In this document: positions 12,301 to 26,500 of the stretch, piece by piece
Position numbering within the stretch: position 1 is the first letter of the stretch
Layout: every line of letters begins with the position of its first letter
From: Apostichopus japonicus
Taxonomy: Eukaryota; Echinodermata; Holothuroidea; Aspidochirotida; Stichopodidae
Direction: 5' to 3'
Length of the DNA stretch: 64,000 bases
NCBI RefSeq assembly: GCF_037975245.1
Contig: NC_092568.1
Span: 18,183,001-18,247,000, forward strand
Program-made: the position numbers and the translations under genes
The notes under the pieces: model-generated
What the model was told of the DNA's origin: nothing
Databases searched by the model: none
Seen by the model: the letters and a program-made list of their open reading frames with translations, nothing else

Positions 12301-15300
12301 CAACTAAAGCTAACTACATCAACTTCGTTTTGGACTAACATACACCAATTTCACGTACCATTCTATATTTAATTCTGTACTTAATTATTTTTGTGATGAT
12401 GGCGCAACGTATTTCTGGCACTATAGCCCAAGTAAAAACTAAAACATAAAAGCGACCAGAAGTACACTGAATGTTGTCTCCTCTTATTTTGTTTGGATCA
12501 GTAAAATCATGCATACCGCCCTCGAAATTCAAAACGATATCCTTCATACTCCATCATGAAGTTTGGTAACATTCATTTATTTATTGGGGTTAAACTTCAC
12601 GTTTTTTTTATATGCATGGGTTGACCACTAGCACGATTTATCTTCTTAAGTTTAGAGCGCCCTCTATTTAGCATCCATTATCATGGGCTAGTCGTATTTT
12701 ACACATATTTTTGGTGAAGTTGTTATCTGTATAATAACTATAATATCCTTCTTTAACACGTTTTCATGTTTGGTTTTGTCCACTCCTATTTTTTGTCAGG
12801 TAGAGGTATCTCGCCGGCCTCCCCTCCCCCCCCCGCCCCACCTCTCTTGTTATTCTCCGATACTTCCCGTCGTCAGCCGTCAAAACAAATGACGTTCTCC
12901 ACTGACAGGAAAATTACATTCGGAAAATATGTCTTGTCTTGGTTCTTATGGACAGGATTATGAGGCATGCTTGTCGTTAACGTCCTAAGTAATTTACACC
13001 CTGTATATGTAAACTTGACAGCACGTGTAGACACCGGAGGGCACTAGAGCGGAAAATTGAAGGTGAATAATGATATGATATAAATGTATCGTTTACGACA
13101 CGTCTGAAGAAAAGAAAATTACGATTATTGATAGGTTTGGCCGATTGGTACCGAGAGGAAGCGACCGAATCGTCACGAAGGAAACACGAGCGCTGGGGAT
13201 ATACCAATCGGATCGATTTTGCGCATTGCACTTTTTTGTGTGTGTAAACGATCGGCTATATTTTGCGAGGTGAGAATAATTATGCGCAGGCACGGGCGAC
13301 TGCAAGAGATTTGGAAGTATAAGGTATTACGAACGAGTATTGAAGTCTGTCAGTTAAGGCAAACAATAAAAATACAGAAGAATTTTTCGTTATCCGAGAC
13401 ACCCGATTTAACATATATACTATATACTGCACTTGTATCGCGACAGGTACAGGGGCCCAATTGGGTATGAACGGCTGCACAGTAAACCAATCGAAGTAAT
13501 AAGATGTGTAAATCTTTAATGAGCCCCCCACCCCCCTACCGACGTAAGTGATGAAAATAAGCTTTTCATGCAGTTTTTGGTACTGTATATGCGGAATCTA
13601 GATCGGCTGATTTGATATCGAAGAACCCCTTAAACACCCCCCCCCCCAACCGACCTTACCGCTACCTTCCTAAATCATGATAATATATACTCAGCCTCTC
13701 TTTGGTAACATTTTATTTGGCTTTTAACGTTCACCTCCGTCTGGTGCTTCTCATTTTCACAGTAATTCTCAGATGGACTTTTATAATGTTAAATACATAT
13801 ATAGGATACTTGAAGCACGTTGGACCAAGACGTCTCTATATGTTACAATCATAGGCCTAAGACATGCTCTTTGAGAAACTTTCGATTTTGCGCTCTGTTT
13901 TACTGTTACTTGAAAACTGTCCGTTCTGCGATGGAACATTCCAAAAATGGGAAACTTATTCGGAACTGAGGTTGTTTAAAAGGTCTATATGATACCGAAA
14001 GTTTGTAATGAGTGACGCACATTCGTCCAAACGAGTCCTAAAAACATGTCACATAAATCAAGGTGAGTATTGGCTGGACCAATTGTTGGAAAAAATACAA
14101 CCCTGGAACTCTGGTTGTCTCAATTTTGTTTGTAAGGTTTTGAAAAGCCGATCAGAAATTTACTACAGAGGTAACACCATGTATAATCTAACTGAATTAG
14201 TTATTGTCACAGGTGAGACAACGAAATGTACGGTATGGGAGAGGGGGGAGGTGGGGGGGAGGAGATACCGTATGCCATCACTTTCTGAAGACCGAGGTTA
14301 ACAGAATTTACACCCCCCTCCCCTACCCCCTTCCCCAATTTTACTCATCTTTTCGGAAGGATCTTGATCCTTCCCTACACATTTTTGCTGCCCAATTCCC
14401 CTTCACTTAGTTCTCCGATACGTTCAACATATTGCCCCCCCCCAACCCCCGCCGACAATGATAGGCCACAATAAAGCCCATTTTCATATACGTACTTCAG
14501 CCTCTGTTTATATCATGGTTATATATCGCAGTAGATTATTAAACCCTTAAGCGAGGGCAGCAGTTGTTTATGTAGACACCTCAGATGAAGTGGAACCACC
14601 ATCGAGAGGGTATCTATAGGCAATAGTCCATTAAGGAATAAATCCAATGCTAATCTTCATAAGATAAGACATCCACGTACCATGAATTACAGCCTGTTAA
14701 TAAATCGTAACGACGCTACCAAATTAATGAGCTGGAAACGGAATGATTGCCTTTTCAAAACATTATCAACTCGCACCAGTTTTCTAACTATAGAATCTTG
14801 TTTGGGTTTGCCTCTTAAAGACCTGCTAGCACTAACAAGGGAAGGGAAACACAACAACACTCAATGACAGAAAATAACAAAAGGCGCGCATTTTTCGGTT
14901 CAGAAGACTTATAGATATATACTGTAGTGTATAACTTTATTCTGTAATGCAGTAAGTTCACTTAGATAAATGCGAGCAAAATAAGTAGAACGAACAACTG
15001 GGAGATGAGATTTACTTTCATACGAATAAAGAAGGCGCTTGTGTGCATAAGTGGAGGGTCCTTGCACTTTTCTGACCATGCCCCACGAAACAGTCGGTAA
15101 CTGTGTGATACAGTATAGCTGTGAACCAACATGTGAACCGAGCCTGGGAGCTAGATTGATGACTCTTATACTTCTTACACACAAACACGTTAAGTACACG
15201 CGCACATCTTCGGCGCTGTAACACATCTCGACACACTCCGCATACGCCCCCCCCCACCGCGCGTACATACATAAATATGGATATCGAACTGGAAGCTCAC

Positions 15301-15689
15301 GAAGAGGTGTACATTTTGAAGGTTGATTATTTTCAAAATAAAAATAAAAATATTGGGATTTATCCCCTTTGTGCCCAAATAATATTAAATTGTTGATTCT
15401 TATTCGAATTGCAATTTTGAAAAGGAAAAATAAAAATACGAAGAGATGACAAACACATGCCATTATAAAATAAGCCATAAATAACAACAAACTACCAAAA
15501 AATAAAGGAAACTTCTTTCGTTTTGTCTAACATTTATTTTGGTGCCCTTTCATTGTCTTGTGTAATGAATGATACTGTAAATAAATGGGGCAAATATTTC
15601 GTTTATTAGTTAGGCAATGACAGCAAAAGGACATCACGACTCATGGACTGCAAAGCTTGAGATAATACTACTACTACCCCAGTCTACTA
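9337..15689. other. Intergenic region, no gene seen
   Basis: AT-rich DNA with poly-G/poly-C runs (near 10061, 11750, 12105, 13640, 14430) and no convincing exon. At 10232-10280 the sequence CAGGTGGGCAAAGTACAGCC followed by CACGGGCAAA resembles the end of a hAT (Charlie-like) element, but I found no matching second end. At 11654-11735 a short TTGCTCAAGTC motif recurs about four times. The longest open frame (14909-15490, minus, 193 codons) has hydrophobic, composition-biased sequence and no recognisable domain. Confidence 0.45.
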
Positions 15690-15973
15690 GGAGTGTTAGC
15701 TCAGTGGTTAACACCGGTGCATTTCAATCATAAGGTCCCGAGTTCAAGTCACTCCAAGAGTAATGTATGTCGTCCAGTAACAGAGTTGTTGACAATTGAC
15801 AATTCATAATCATGGAAGTTAAATATGAATGTAAGAGACTGACTTCGGTCAGCTTCGGCTTTGATAAGCCAATGATGGCTTCTTTACGAGTTCCTGCTTG
15901 CAGGAGGATCTAAAATTTATACATACATACATACATACATACATACATACATACATAACATACATACATACAT
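15690..15973 (+). mobile_element. tRNA-derived SINE with (ATAC)n tail
   Basis: The head looks like a tRNA. It has a 5' GGAGTGT, an internal A box TTAGCTCAGTGG that fits the Pol III consensus, a degraded B box around GAGTTCAAGTCA, and a 3' ACTCC that pairs with the 5' end. The roughly 150-bp body contains small hairpins (GACTTCGGTC, AAGCCAATGATGGCTT, CCTGCTTGCAGG). It ends in a tetranucleotide (ATAC)n tail at about 15918-15973, the microsatellite tail expected of a SINE mobilised by a LINE partner. Clear target duplications were not found. It could instead be a decayed tRNA pseudogene, but the conserved-looking body and tail favour a SINE. Confidence 0.72.
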
Positions 15974-17402
15974 CCATACTACTTTAGACAAGGTGTGCTC
16001 CATGGAACCTGGAGGGAACATGGCAAAGAAAATTTCAACACCAGACGACCTAACAGAATAATTTATTGGATAGAATTTAAGTACTATGAAACACAACAAA
16101 ATAACAAAAGAGAAAAAAGGAGACCAAAATATCAACAAATTTGTTTTGTCTGTGAAGATATTTATTGTTCACAAAAAAACTGATGCTTGCACAATTATCA
16201 ATTGAACACATTTCATTAAAAACTTTTACAAAACACAAAATGAACAACATTTATACAACACTAAACAACTGTTGTTATTAAGTAGGCTTAGAGTTTACTA
16301 CTGAAGCTTCTATTGAAAGTTTCTGTACATCAAAGGTCCTTCTCGGAGGGGAGAGGGGAGAGGGGAAAGGGGAGGGAGAGGGGAAGAATTTTTCCAGATG
16401 GAGCCCTTTTTTTTCTGAGTGAAGGAGGAAATCACTGCCACGGCCATTGAAAAAGTCATTTAACAATATCAAATCATTTTAAATGTGTAAACTGAATTTG
16501 GTGGAATGCTATACATTTCTTTGTGACGTCTAAGAGTGTAAACTACGCATATGACGACAAAAACCTCTGACACGTTCTTTTTGTAAAATGTCGAAAAATG
16601 TAGACAAATTACAACACAGGTAGATGCAGGTCATGTCGAATACATAGATCATACTTTCTCTTCTGTTGGGTTTCATTGTAACATTTAATTGAAATATGAG
16701 CTGCTACATCAACAATAGTCACTGTTTAGAGAAATACAACTATCACAAATAAGTGCAACAGAAATCTTTAAGAATGTTTAAAAAAAAAGTAGAACTTGGT
16801 GTCGTCGGCATGAGATCGATAAAACACGAAACGAGAGGGGGGGGGGGAAACAAAAGAGGAGGACAAAAGAAAGCAATGGAATTGACTAGAATATTTACAG
16901 AAAACAATAAAATGCAAGCAAATGACATTTCTAATTAACTTAAATCCACATTCCATCGTGGATGCTGTCGTTGGATACAATTAAAAACCCGACACGAGCC
17001 TGCAATACCGCGATGATTATTTGCAGGAAAGAAAACCGCAACCGGCTGTATTATTTTGTTTTTCTCTTTGACTTATTAATTCACAGACTTCATTGGATGT
17101 ACCACCACCTCCTCATCCATATTCATGATTTCAATTTTTCCATCCATTCCTGGGGAGTCACATGAAATGAATGTACTCACATTCATTCTCATGAACTTTT
17201 ATAACAGGTGTATCAAACTCATTCCTGTATATACAGTTTCTAATGGTTTAAAAGCAAACAGCATACTCCTACTATCCACTGTTGATCTGAAGTGATGCAT
17301 AACTATCAAAACCTGTGACTGGTGTAGAAAGATTGACATTCAAAACTTCCTGCATAGTGAAACCTGCCTTTGGTTTTTTTTTTTTTTTTTGTCTTGGACC
17401 CT
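15974..17402. other. Presumed YLPM1 3' UTR and downstream spacer
   Basis: This lies just beyond the minus-strand YLPM1 stop codon. The nearest minus-strand AATAAA is the complement of 16161-16166, which would give a 3' UTR of about 1.2 kb; this is unproven. A purine-rich block (GGGGAGAGGGGAGAGGGG type) sits at 16345-16387 and a G run at 16837-16846. No gene is seen. Confidence 0.4.
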
Positions 17403-17549
17403 TCAAATGTACTTTGTTCTGTTAAGAGCTTTATCTGCATAACTGTCATCGGTTATCTTGGCCCAATCTGAGGCGGTCTGGCCGATGACGAAACCTAGCG
17501 CCCTCTTATGTTCCTGGTCTTTGCGCTCTTCTATGTCGGCCCACCTTAC
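17403..17549 (-). CDS. YLPM1: YLPM1 exon 16, C-terminus with [10 protein letters not shown]
   Basis: Acceptor TAACCGTGCAG, 48 codons and a TGA stop at 17403-17405. Begins [20 protein letters not shown], then [17 protein letters not shown] and a short basic tail. Together with KKR of the previous exon it forms [13 protein letters not shown], the near-invariant YLPM1 C-terminal signature. The RVRW tetrapeptide fits the RVxF class of PP1-docking motifs. Confidence 0.94.
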   Translation of the reverse strand, partial: VRWADIEERKDQEHKRALGFVIGQTASDWAKITDDSYADKALNRTKYI

Positions 17550-20500
17550 CTGCACGGTTACAAGAAAAAAAGAAGGTCAAGCTTGGTTACTAATTTTAAT
17601 AAAAGGACTTTATTTAGAGCAAATATTAGATAATTTCTGTATGTACTGCCTTCATAATGGCTGCTATCTAAAATGCTTGTACCTAGTCGAAATAATGACC
17701 TTCCATCGAATGTACAGCCTCAAATATAGAAGCATCACTGACATATGTTGTATTGAAACAACCATTACAGATGACCTATAGAGAATAAGATGTTTGGCTT
17801 AAAAATATATTGCCTAAGTTGAAGGCAGATTTTCTGGTTTTAAATGTGGCAAAAGACAAACCTTATTTCAAAATCAGTAAAGGCAGACCTACTAATGCTA
17901 ACATAATGTGAGTTAAGTGAATTCCGATTTGCAAATTAATTAATCAGCGATAATCAATCGATTTATCCAGATGCAAGTCATAATGATGTCACCTTTCAAT
18001 CTAGAACTTTCGCTGAATGTTACCCCCCGGCATGGTTAGTTATCTTTGTTTGAACAATTGAATGAATAATCATAAGGATTGGTTGAATGTTCATATGGAT
18101 TCATGATTGCTCTAATTCTTAAATAAAAAACTTACCCTTTTCTTGCCAGGTTCTAAAGGTCTAGATATGATGTCATCTTCTAAAGTTAAATAATCCTCCA
18201 GACTTTGGGAGGGAGTATCCGATTCTGATCTCTTGCGTTTGTTGTACTGCTGGATGCCGTCCAGTTTGTCTTTAGAGAGAGAGAGAGGGAGAGAGAGAGG
18301 AACGAACTTTGTTCTTAATCTCATCCTTTCTGAAAATGTCTTCAATAGTATGTTCAATATAAAATGAACATGAACAGAATTTCTCAAGAATAGTAAAAGG
18401 GAAAAATCTACTCTTCAAATTTCCTGTAGAAGATTTCAAGGCTCTGAACTCTTGTCTCCTATAAATTATTACGGTTCCTGTTTAAAAGCAAACAGCAAAC
18501 TGCTACACATATATCTGGACTCGTATAGCAGTTTGATCATTTCGCATAGCATTTTGAGATGCGATACCTTGTAGGAGATGACACGACTGAAAATTACTTT
18601 CAGTAAGTCCTCTTTAGAAAGTTTTCATTTCCAACTGACCCCAAAATGATCAAAAGTTCAACTGGAAATTTAAGTCTGCTGGGTCTTTTACCGGTGACTT
18701 TGAAGTGGTGTTAATTTCTGATGTGTTATGCGTCCTTTCTTGAATTTTTTTTATTTTAAGAATTGAATTCAAGTTTCGAGTTGAGATCTAAATCAAACCA
18801 TATTCCCATCTGTCGTCCTTTCCAGGTATGAGGCCCACTTTGATTTTCTATATCACGACATGTACAACTAGATTTAGAATACATTTTCTTTTTTAAAACA
18901 TCCCTTGTGGTTTTGATTGATGTTTATATTAAGAATGTCAACAAAGGCCCCCATATGTTCCTATGTTTTTTTGTAATTTTTTTATTTATCTTTAGCAATA
19001 TCCATCCATACTCACAGTAATGTAGAGAGATTTATTCATGAAGGCCATGAGAAATTATGAAATGTTACCCAACCTGAATGCTGATCACCAGTTTATAAAA
19101 TGTTACATATTAAACTGACATCCAAGGAATGGAATGTTTTTTTTCTTCAATCATTTCGCTACTACACTTCAGTTCAGAGATATTAATATATTTTCAATTT
19201 GCATAAAGCCAGATTTGAATAGACCTGTACAATAGCACTGGTGGGGTTCATTGTTTTAACTCTGTAACATTTGAAACTCTGACATGAGCTACACAGTACC
19301 GCAGAATCACATCAAGACTATGTCAAGACTATTTCACCTTCTCTGCGTGTTTACCAGGCTTTGTATAATTATCACACTGGGTCCTCCACCCCCAGTGTCC
19401 ACCCTCCCATCAATGAAGGGTACTCGAAAGCGAGTGTCCCCATAGACGAAGGGAAGACCCAACGTTTGCAAATTATTCGGTAAAACGTGATCAAAACTCA
19501 CCAAGTTTTTCCTCTGAGGCACTCTCCCATTTACTCTTGGTGAGCGATGCCTGCATGGAAATGAAAAGATAGGTCAGGATAAACAGTCAGTCCGGTCGCC
19601 TACGGACACTCTACTTTTACGAGACTTTCACGTCAGGTCATGTTCAGCCTGTTCTGTTTTGCTTTGTCTTTCCGACCAGTTTATGTTGTTATTCTGCTAA
19701 TTTCTGCTGAATTATTCTCTAATTTCTCAAACTGTTTAATGCAGCAGTTCCTCACAGACGGTACCGTTGTGATCAGTCCATTCTCACTGCAGATCGCACT
19801 TACAGGCCGCATGACCTAACCACAGCAGGAAGTGAACTTTGTCTCAATTATGACTGTAAGACCTAGAATAAATTACCGTCACCTTGGGCATTTCCCGCAC
19901 CGTGGGGCCCCGGGTCTCCTCTGTGTACTTTTGACATACACGATTGACTATCTATGTACACCAAATATGATGAGTTTATCAAGAGGAGCGTGGGAACGGG
20001 GGGAAATGACCGGCTTCCTTACTGCCTTTATCAGTTATTATTTTGGTTTTAAGCGATGATACCCGATTGATAATACCCATAAATAATAATACCCAAACTC
20101 CAATACAAAAGATAGCCTACTTAATATTACCGCAGAAAATCCCAGCAGCCAACTGCTTCAATGAAAGCAGAGAATACTGAGGATGACTGCTAAGCAGCTA
20201 AAATGATATCCCCTTAAAGATCTTATCTTAAGACAAATTAGCCTTATAAGTAAGTAAACATATATAAAACTAACACATATTTTACATCTACAAATACATA
20301 TCACTATAGAACAAGATCTAATTATACCAAACCCAAACTCTACTATCAACTCCTCCACCCCCCCCCCCCCACCCCTCCCAAACCATATATCACACCAAAA
20401 CTTACAACAACTGTTATTCATCTGTCCACAACTTCGTTTATACCTACAGTATGCTAGATGGCCCCCCTGATGTTTCTAGGGGGTCAACAACCTACGGTGC

Positions 20501-23500
20501 CCTCATCCTTAAATATCGGTACGACCTCAACACTACCCGTATCATAAAATAAGTTTACCTTGATGCTGGGCTAAAAGACCTTCTCTCCGATAATCAAGCA
20601 GAATATTTGTGATTTTCTGGATAGTTATCTCATTAATTTGGATCTCTTCGTTAAAGGCATTAATTGGGGGGCTCTATCCATAAAAGGTAAGCTCCCGGAC
20701 GGCCCTCTTTGTTTTCTTCAGAACTTTGCAAGTGACTCCAGCGAGCATCTTGAGAAAGCTCTAGCCTAGAGTATACATACTGTAGTGTAAAGCTTATGCA
20801 GTTCTAGGGTCTAATGTTGTTTCCTATGGATTATTTTATTCTAATACTACCTGTAGCTTTGTGTAGATTAACCCACATTCAAATTGATCCCAATACCACT
20901 GCAACCCCTGATAGTTGTTCTGCTACCAGACCTACAGTATTTGAACTGTTATACTAACAATCAGATACTTTCATCTCAAATTTTAGTTTCTTTACTTATA
21001 ATAATACTTTAAAAAAAAAAAAACCATAAAATACAAACTGAATGATCACTTTACTGATAAAAACCTAAACCCTTTGTATTTTGAGTGCCGACCAGCCATG
21101 CATGCAGTTAGTGTTTTCTACACCCATGCAACCAATCTAAATGTTGTTCTGTACCTTGCCAACAATAATTTGTTAACGACCAATTTTCCCAATCTTATCA
21201 TGTTAATACCCACCTTTTATAATAAAGATGTAGTCTTCATACTTAATAAGCAACCAATGTCAGAATGTTGCCTGCAATATTAAGTTGCTTTGCACACTGT
21301 GAACAACCAATCTTTCCATGTTACTCATAATCATGAGGTTAAATCTGAAATCATACTATATATTAAACGATCATGTCGGCCATAGAGACTGTCCATGAGC
21401 GAATGACAAAACAACACGGTATAACCATGTTGCCCACACTTATGACATTGCTTAAACAGTAAGGAAAACAATAAACAACCAACCTGACCATGTTGCCCAT
21501 AATTATGAGGTTGCTTTAAATGTAAACACACTAAACGACCAATCTGACCATGTTGATCACAGTCATGCAGTTGGTTGACTGTACACCTTACTACAAGCAA
21601 CGATTACAACCCTGTTGCACATAGTTACAAAGTTGGTTGACAGTACACCTTACTGCAAGCAACAAGTACAACCCTGTTGCACATAGTTACAAAGTTGTAT
21701 TAGAAACAACAAACACATTAACCTTCCAACATCACCATGTTGATTGAGAACTTAAAAAATAACCCAATATAACCATGTTGCTCATAGTTTATATAGTTGC
21801 CCAAACATTAAAAATGTTCAACAACCGATCTGCCCAAGTTTTGCCCAGGGTTATGATGTTGACCTTATAGGCAATATATCCAACAACTGACTGCCCACGT
21901 TTTACGCAGGGTTATGATGTTGTCCTAATAGTCAACATGTCCAATAACCGATCTGCCCATGTTTTGCCCAGGGTTATGATGTTGTCCTAATAGTCAACAT
22001 GTTCAACAACCAATCTGCTCATGTTGCTTTGCTTACAGTCATCAGGATGTCTGACACCTTTCTCTAAACAACCAGTAAAAACCATGTTGTTCGTAGATAC
22101 GATGTACTTTTAAACGATAAACATGTTACCTTTCATGTAACATGATAATTTTCTTTGGTAGTGGTGGAACAAAAATGTTAAGATAAATGTTTGATAAGAT
22201 AATGAAGTTATTTTTAATGCTATCTAATACTACTGGCAATGTTTTCAAATTCAATCGGGATATGACTTCTTTCACAATGAAAATATGAGATAAATCCCCC
22301 CCCCCCCCAAATGAAACAACAAACAATGGGAAAACCAAAAGATTTCAGTCCTATAGTGGAAGCATGAAATCCCCCCACTTCAACCCCCCCCCCCAAGAAG
22401 GTGTCAGAATGGCCCTATCCCACCACCATCCCCCTTCATGAATTTATACAAAGTCTGGTAGTGTATCTCTCTTAAGGATGCCTTTCTTTTGAGGGGGGGG
22501 GGAGCAAAAATTCGTGCTCAACAACAACATTTCTATAAGTAAATAATCACAGACAGGATGTTTGAGAATTGCTCCACTTATATAGGGATATCAAACCAGC
22601 AAAACTTGCTTTATTTTTGTAATCTTGATCTGGGTACCCATGCTTATCCCGATAATTTACTGCTGACAAATAACTCAGTTATTGTTCAAGTTTTTCCCCT
22701 TCTTTCTTATTCTTCTTCTCCTTTCTTTTCGATTCGATACCCATAATATTCTTTCAAGTGACCAGGAGGACTTGATAGAAGGCATACGATGATTAAAAAT
22801 CCCGGTCTTTTGTCTGATTTATAATTATTGTCTTTGAATTTATGAATCGTTTAAACGAGAGAGAGACTCGGAAAATGAACCCTTCGCAAATGTTGAGGGT
22901 ACGTCTCCGAGAAAGCTGTATGTAACCGTATCTGCACCGGCAGAAAAATTCTACCCTATGAGAGGGTCGGGCGATCCGGTAAATATAAATCAACAGCTGT
23001 CACTTTCTCGAAACTTAACGGTGGTGTGGTAGAGTACATTGTTTCATTCCGAGCACCATAAATTTGATTGCTTAAAGTGTCTATTTTCGGGAAAAAGACA
23101 AATAAAGCTAAATAACTAAAGAGATTATCTCGACGACCACGACTCTGTGATCTTAGAAACGAGAGGCTCCAAAATAAATCAAAATATTCTCTAATCATTG
23201 TCTATTAATAAAGGGTAATCTTTGGAATATATTTATGGCCTAGACAGAGAAATTGAGATAAATATCAAATACAAGAATTGCTGGGTTACATTTGTGATCA
23301 ATCTGTATCAAAGACCAAAAAAACAAGCATGGTAACTAATGATTCTTTAGGGAAACTAATCAATCATTAAGTGATATAATAGACAATGAAGAAATGAATA
23401 GGACAATAAATTTGAATTTGATATCATGTGATATCACAAACAGCAAAAAAAAAAAGGACTCAATTTACGAAAAGGGATTTTTAGGACTGTCTGGTGAAAT

Positions 23501-26500
23501 ACTGACTTGATTAGTACTGCAGCTACAAGTGGCCAAGCCCTGGAAAATTCTCTCCTACTGTACCCTTGTCAGCAAAATTATTCTAATTTTAGCTATACTC
23601 TCCCACTCCTGATACAATTTTTTTCAAAGGAAGAAATAAACTTGATGAGTTTTTTGTTTTACTACTACCCTGATAATTGTAACTGTACAGATTAGATGTA
23701 CTGTTAGATTTATACCAAATAACAGAGTCATGAAACAATTCATAAATGTTTCAACCATACACCTCTGGCTTCATAGATACAAGAGGGACATATAGCCACA
23801 TCATACCTCCTTTTGCTTCCCCCCCCCTTTTATAAATTTGTTTTATATCTTTATCTTTTTTTATAGCTCTAATCTCAAATCATTAACCAATATCAGAGGA
23901 TGATAGTTTTTTTGGCCTCTTAAACACACGTGTCAAGTGTTCCAAATCGGAGGGAATTTTGTCGATTACAACCAATTCCGTGATATTACTTTAATGTGTT
24001 TTTGCTTCTTCTTTTTCTCCCCCCCCCCCCGGCTTTATTGCTGTGTAATGCAAGTCGTTGAGGACGACTGTTGATAGCTCCTCCAACTCCGTCCTCCAGA
24101 AAGGTAAAGTGGTTTAGTTCCCTCTTCATCAATCAAGATGGAAAGGCACTCCAGACACTCCTCCTTTAATTGTTTCTCCCTACCCTAAGCCTCCCATCAA
24201 ATGACGAATTTTAGAATTGTCTTTTAACGTGAGAGCGTTTTCTTTTTCCTCTGTTTTTACAAAAGACCTATTCCTGACTTCCATTTGGATATTATTTCGA
24301 TAACATTGCCAATCGTTACGGGATTGTATGGAGTGATCATGTCAATGTGCTGGTGCCATCTTGTCTACGGATACAGTCAATTTTTTTTTTTTTTTGGTCA
24401 TCATACCGATGAAATAAAAAAATAATAATAGTAAAAATAAAAAAAAACGGAGAGAAGAGAATCGAGAAGGATTGATAGCAGAGTAGAACGGAATTGCAAG
24501 AAAATGACAAAAATAGCCCTAAGATTGGAATAAAAAAAAGAAAAGAAAGGAACTTAATAAAGGATTTCATTACAGACATCTGTATGTAAGGCAAAGGTGA
24601 CTTAAAATACGATACAATGGACTGACAGGGGGAGGAATAACTCGAGATAGAAATGTTATCATTTCTCTCGCTTTTGATTAAGTTAAATAGCTGGTTTACT
24701 ATATTCTGCTACTACAATAGGATAGGCTACGATATTCTATCTGACTTGTCCCAAATGTGACGAAAAGAGGGAATTAAAAAAAAAGAAAAAAAAAAAGATG
24801 TGTGTAAGCTGAGCCTTCCACAAACTTCCTGTACTTTCACCTCTGGGTTTCACACATTTTATAAAAGAAAAGAAAAGAAAAGAATAGAATAGAAAACAAA
24901 ACAAAACAAAAATAGGAAAAAAGCAGCTCTTTTTTACTCTACGTACAGTAAACTACCACTCTGTGTTTTGGCCCTAGAGGGTCTTGAATTAATGTGAGAC
25001 TAAACAGTCTGGTTGCATTTCAGTCCCATTTATTAAACCTTTGTGCATCGCTCCAACAAGTACAGTATGCTAGTTTTTTGTTTTTTTTAACTCAAGCAAC
25101 TTATCCCTATTGCTGCATTGTTCTCTGCAGAGGTCAGTATAAAAAGAGACAAAGTAAATTATGGCTCTGTGTTTTGATCTGAGTTTAAGATAATGTACCT
25201 TAGTTCATTACTAATGAACCTTAGTGCATCACCCCAACCGATGCACTTGTGTTTTAAACTTAACCAACTAATCTTTATTGCTGCATTGTTCTGTGCAAAG
25301 GTCAGTATAAAATGATACAAAGAAAATATGGCTCTGTGTTTTGACCTGAGTGTTAGATAATGTACCTCATTTCATTACTAATGAACCTTAGTGCACCGCC
25401 CCAAACCGATGCACTTGTGTTTTAAACTTAACCAACTAATCTTTATTGCTGCATTGTTCTGTGCAGAGGTCAGTATAAAATGATACAAAGTAAATTATGG
25501 CTCTGTGTTTTGACCTGAGTGTTAGATAATGTACCTCATTTCATTACTAATGAACCTTAGTGCACCACCCCAAACCGATGCACTTGTGTTTTAAACTTAA
25601 CCAACTAATCTTTATTGCTGCATTGTTCTGTGCAGAGGTCAGTATAAAATGATACAAAGTAAATTATGGCTCTGTGTTTTGACCTGAGTTTAAGATAATG
25701 TACCTCATTTCATTACTAATGAACCTTAGTGCATCGCCCCAAACCGATGCACTTGTGTTTTAAACTTAACCAACTAATCTTTATTGCTGCATTGTTCTGT
25801 GCAAAGGTCAGTATAAAATGATACAAAGTAAATTATGGCTCTGTGTTTTGACCCGAGTTTCAGATAATGTACCTCATTTCATTACTAATGAACCTTAGTG
25901 CATCGCCCCAAACCGATACACTTGTGCTTGAAACTTAACCAACTAATCTTAATTGCTGCATTGTTTTGTGCAAAGGTCAGTATAAAATGATACAAAGGTA
26001 ATTAACGCTCTGTGTTTTGATCTGAGTTTAAGATAATGTACCTCATTGCAGTTAATTACTATTATGAACCTTAGTGCATCGCCCCAAACCGGTACACTTG
26101 TGTTTTAAACTTAACCAACTAATCTTTATTACTGCATTGTTCTGTGCAAAGGTCAGTATAAAATGATACAAAGTAAATTATGGCTCTGTGTTTTGATCTG
26201 AGTTTAAGATAATGTACCTCATTTCATTACTAATGAACCTTAGTACATCGCCCCAAACCGATGCACTTGTGTTTTTAACGTAACCAACTAATCTTTATTA
26301 CTGCATTGTTCTGTGCAAAGGTCAGTATAAAATGATACAATGGTAATTATGGCTCTGTGTTTTGACCAGAGTTTAAGATAATGTACCTCAGTTCATTACT
26401 AATGAACCTTAGTGCATCACCCCAACCGATGCACTTGTGTTTTAAACTTAACCAACTAATCTTTATTGCTGCATTGTTCTGTGCAAAGGTCAGTATAAAA

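Noticed and set aside
14909-15490. 193-codon minus-strand open frame
   Set aside because: Hydrophobic, composition-driven sequence with no recognisable domain, no splice context and no start context.
15690-15757. Functional tRNA gene
   Set aside because: The B box and anticodon stem are degraded, and the sequence continues into a SINE-like body with a microsatellite tail.
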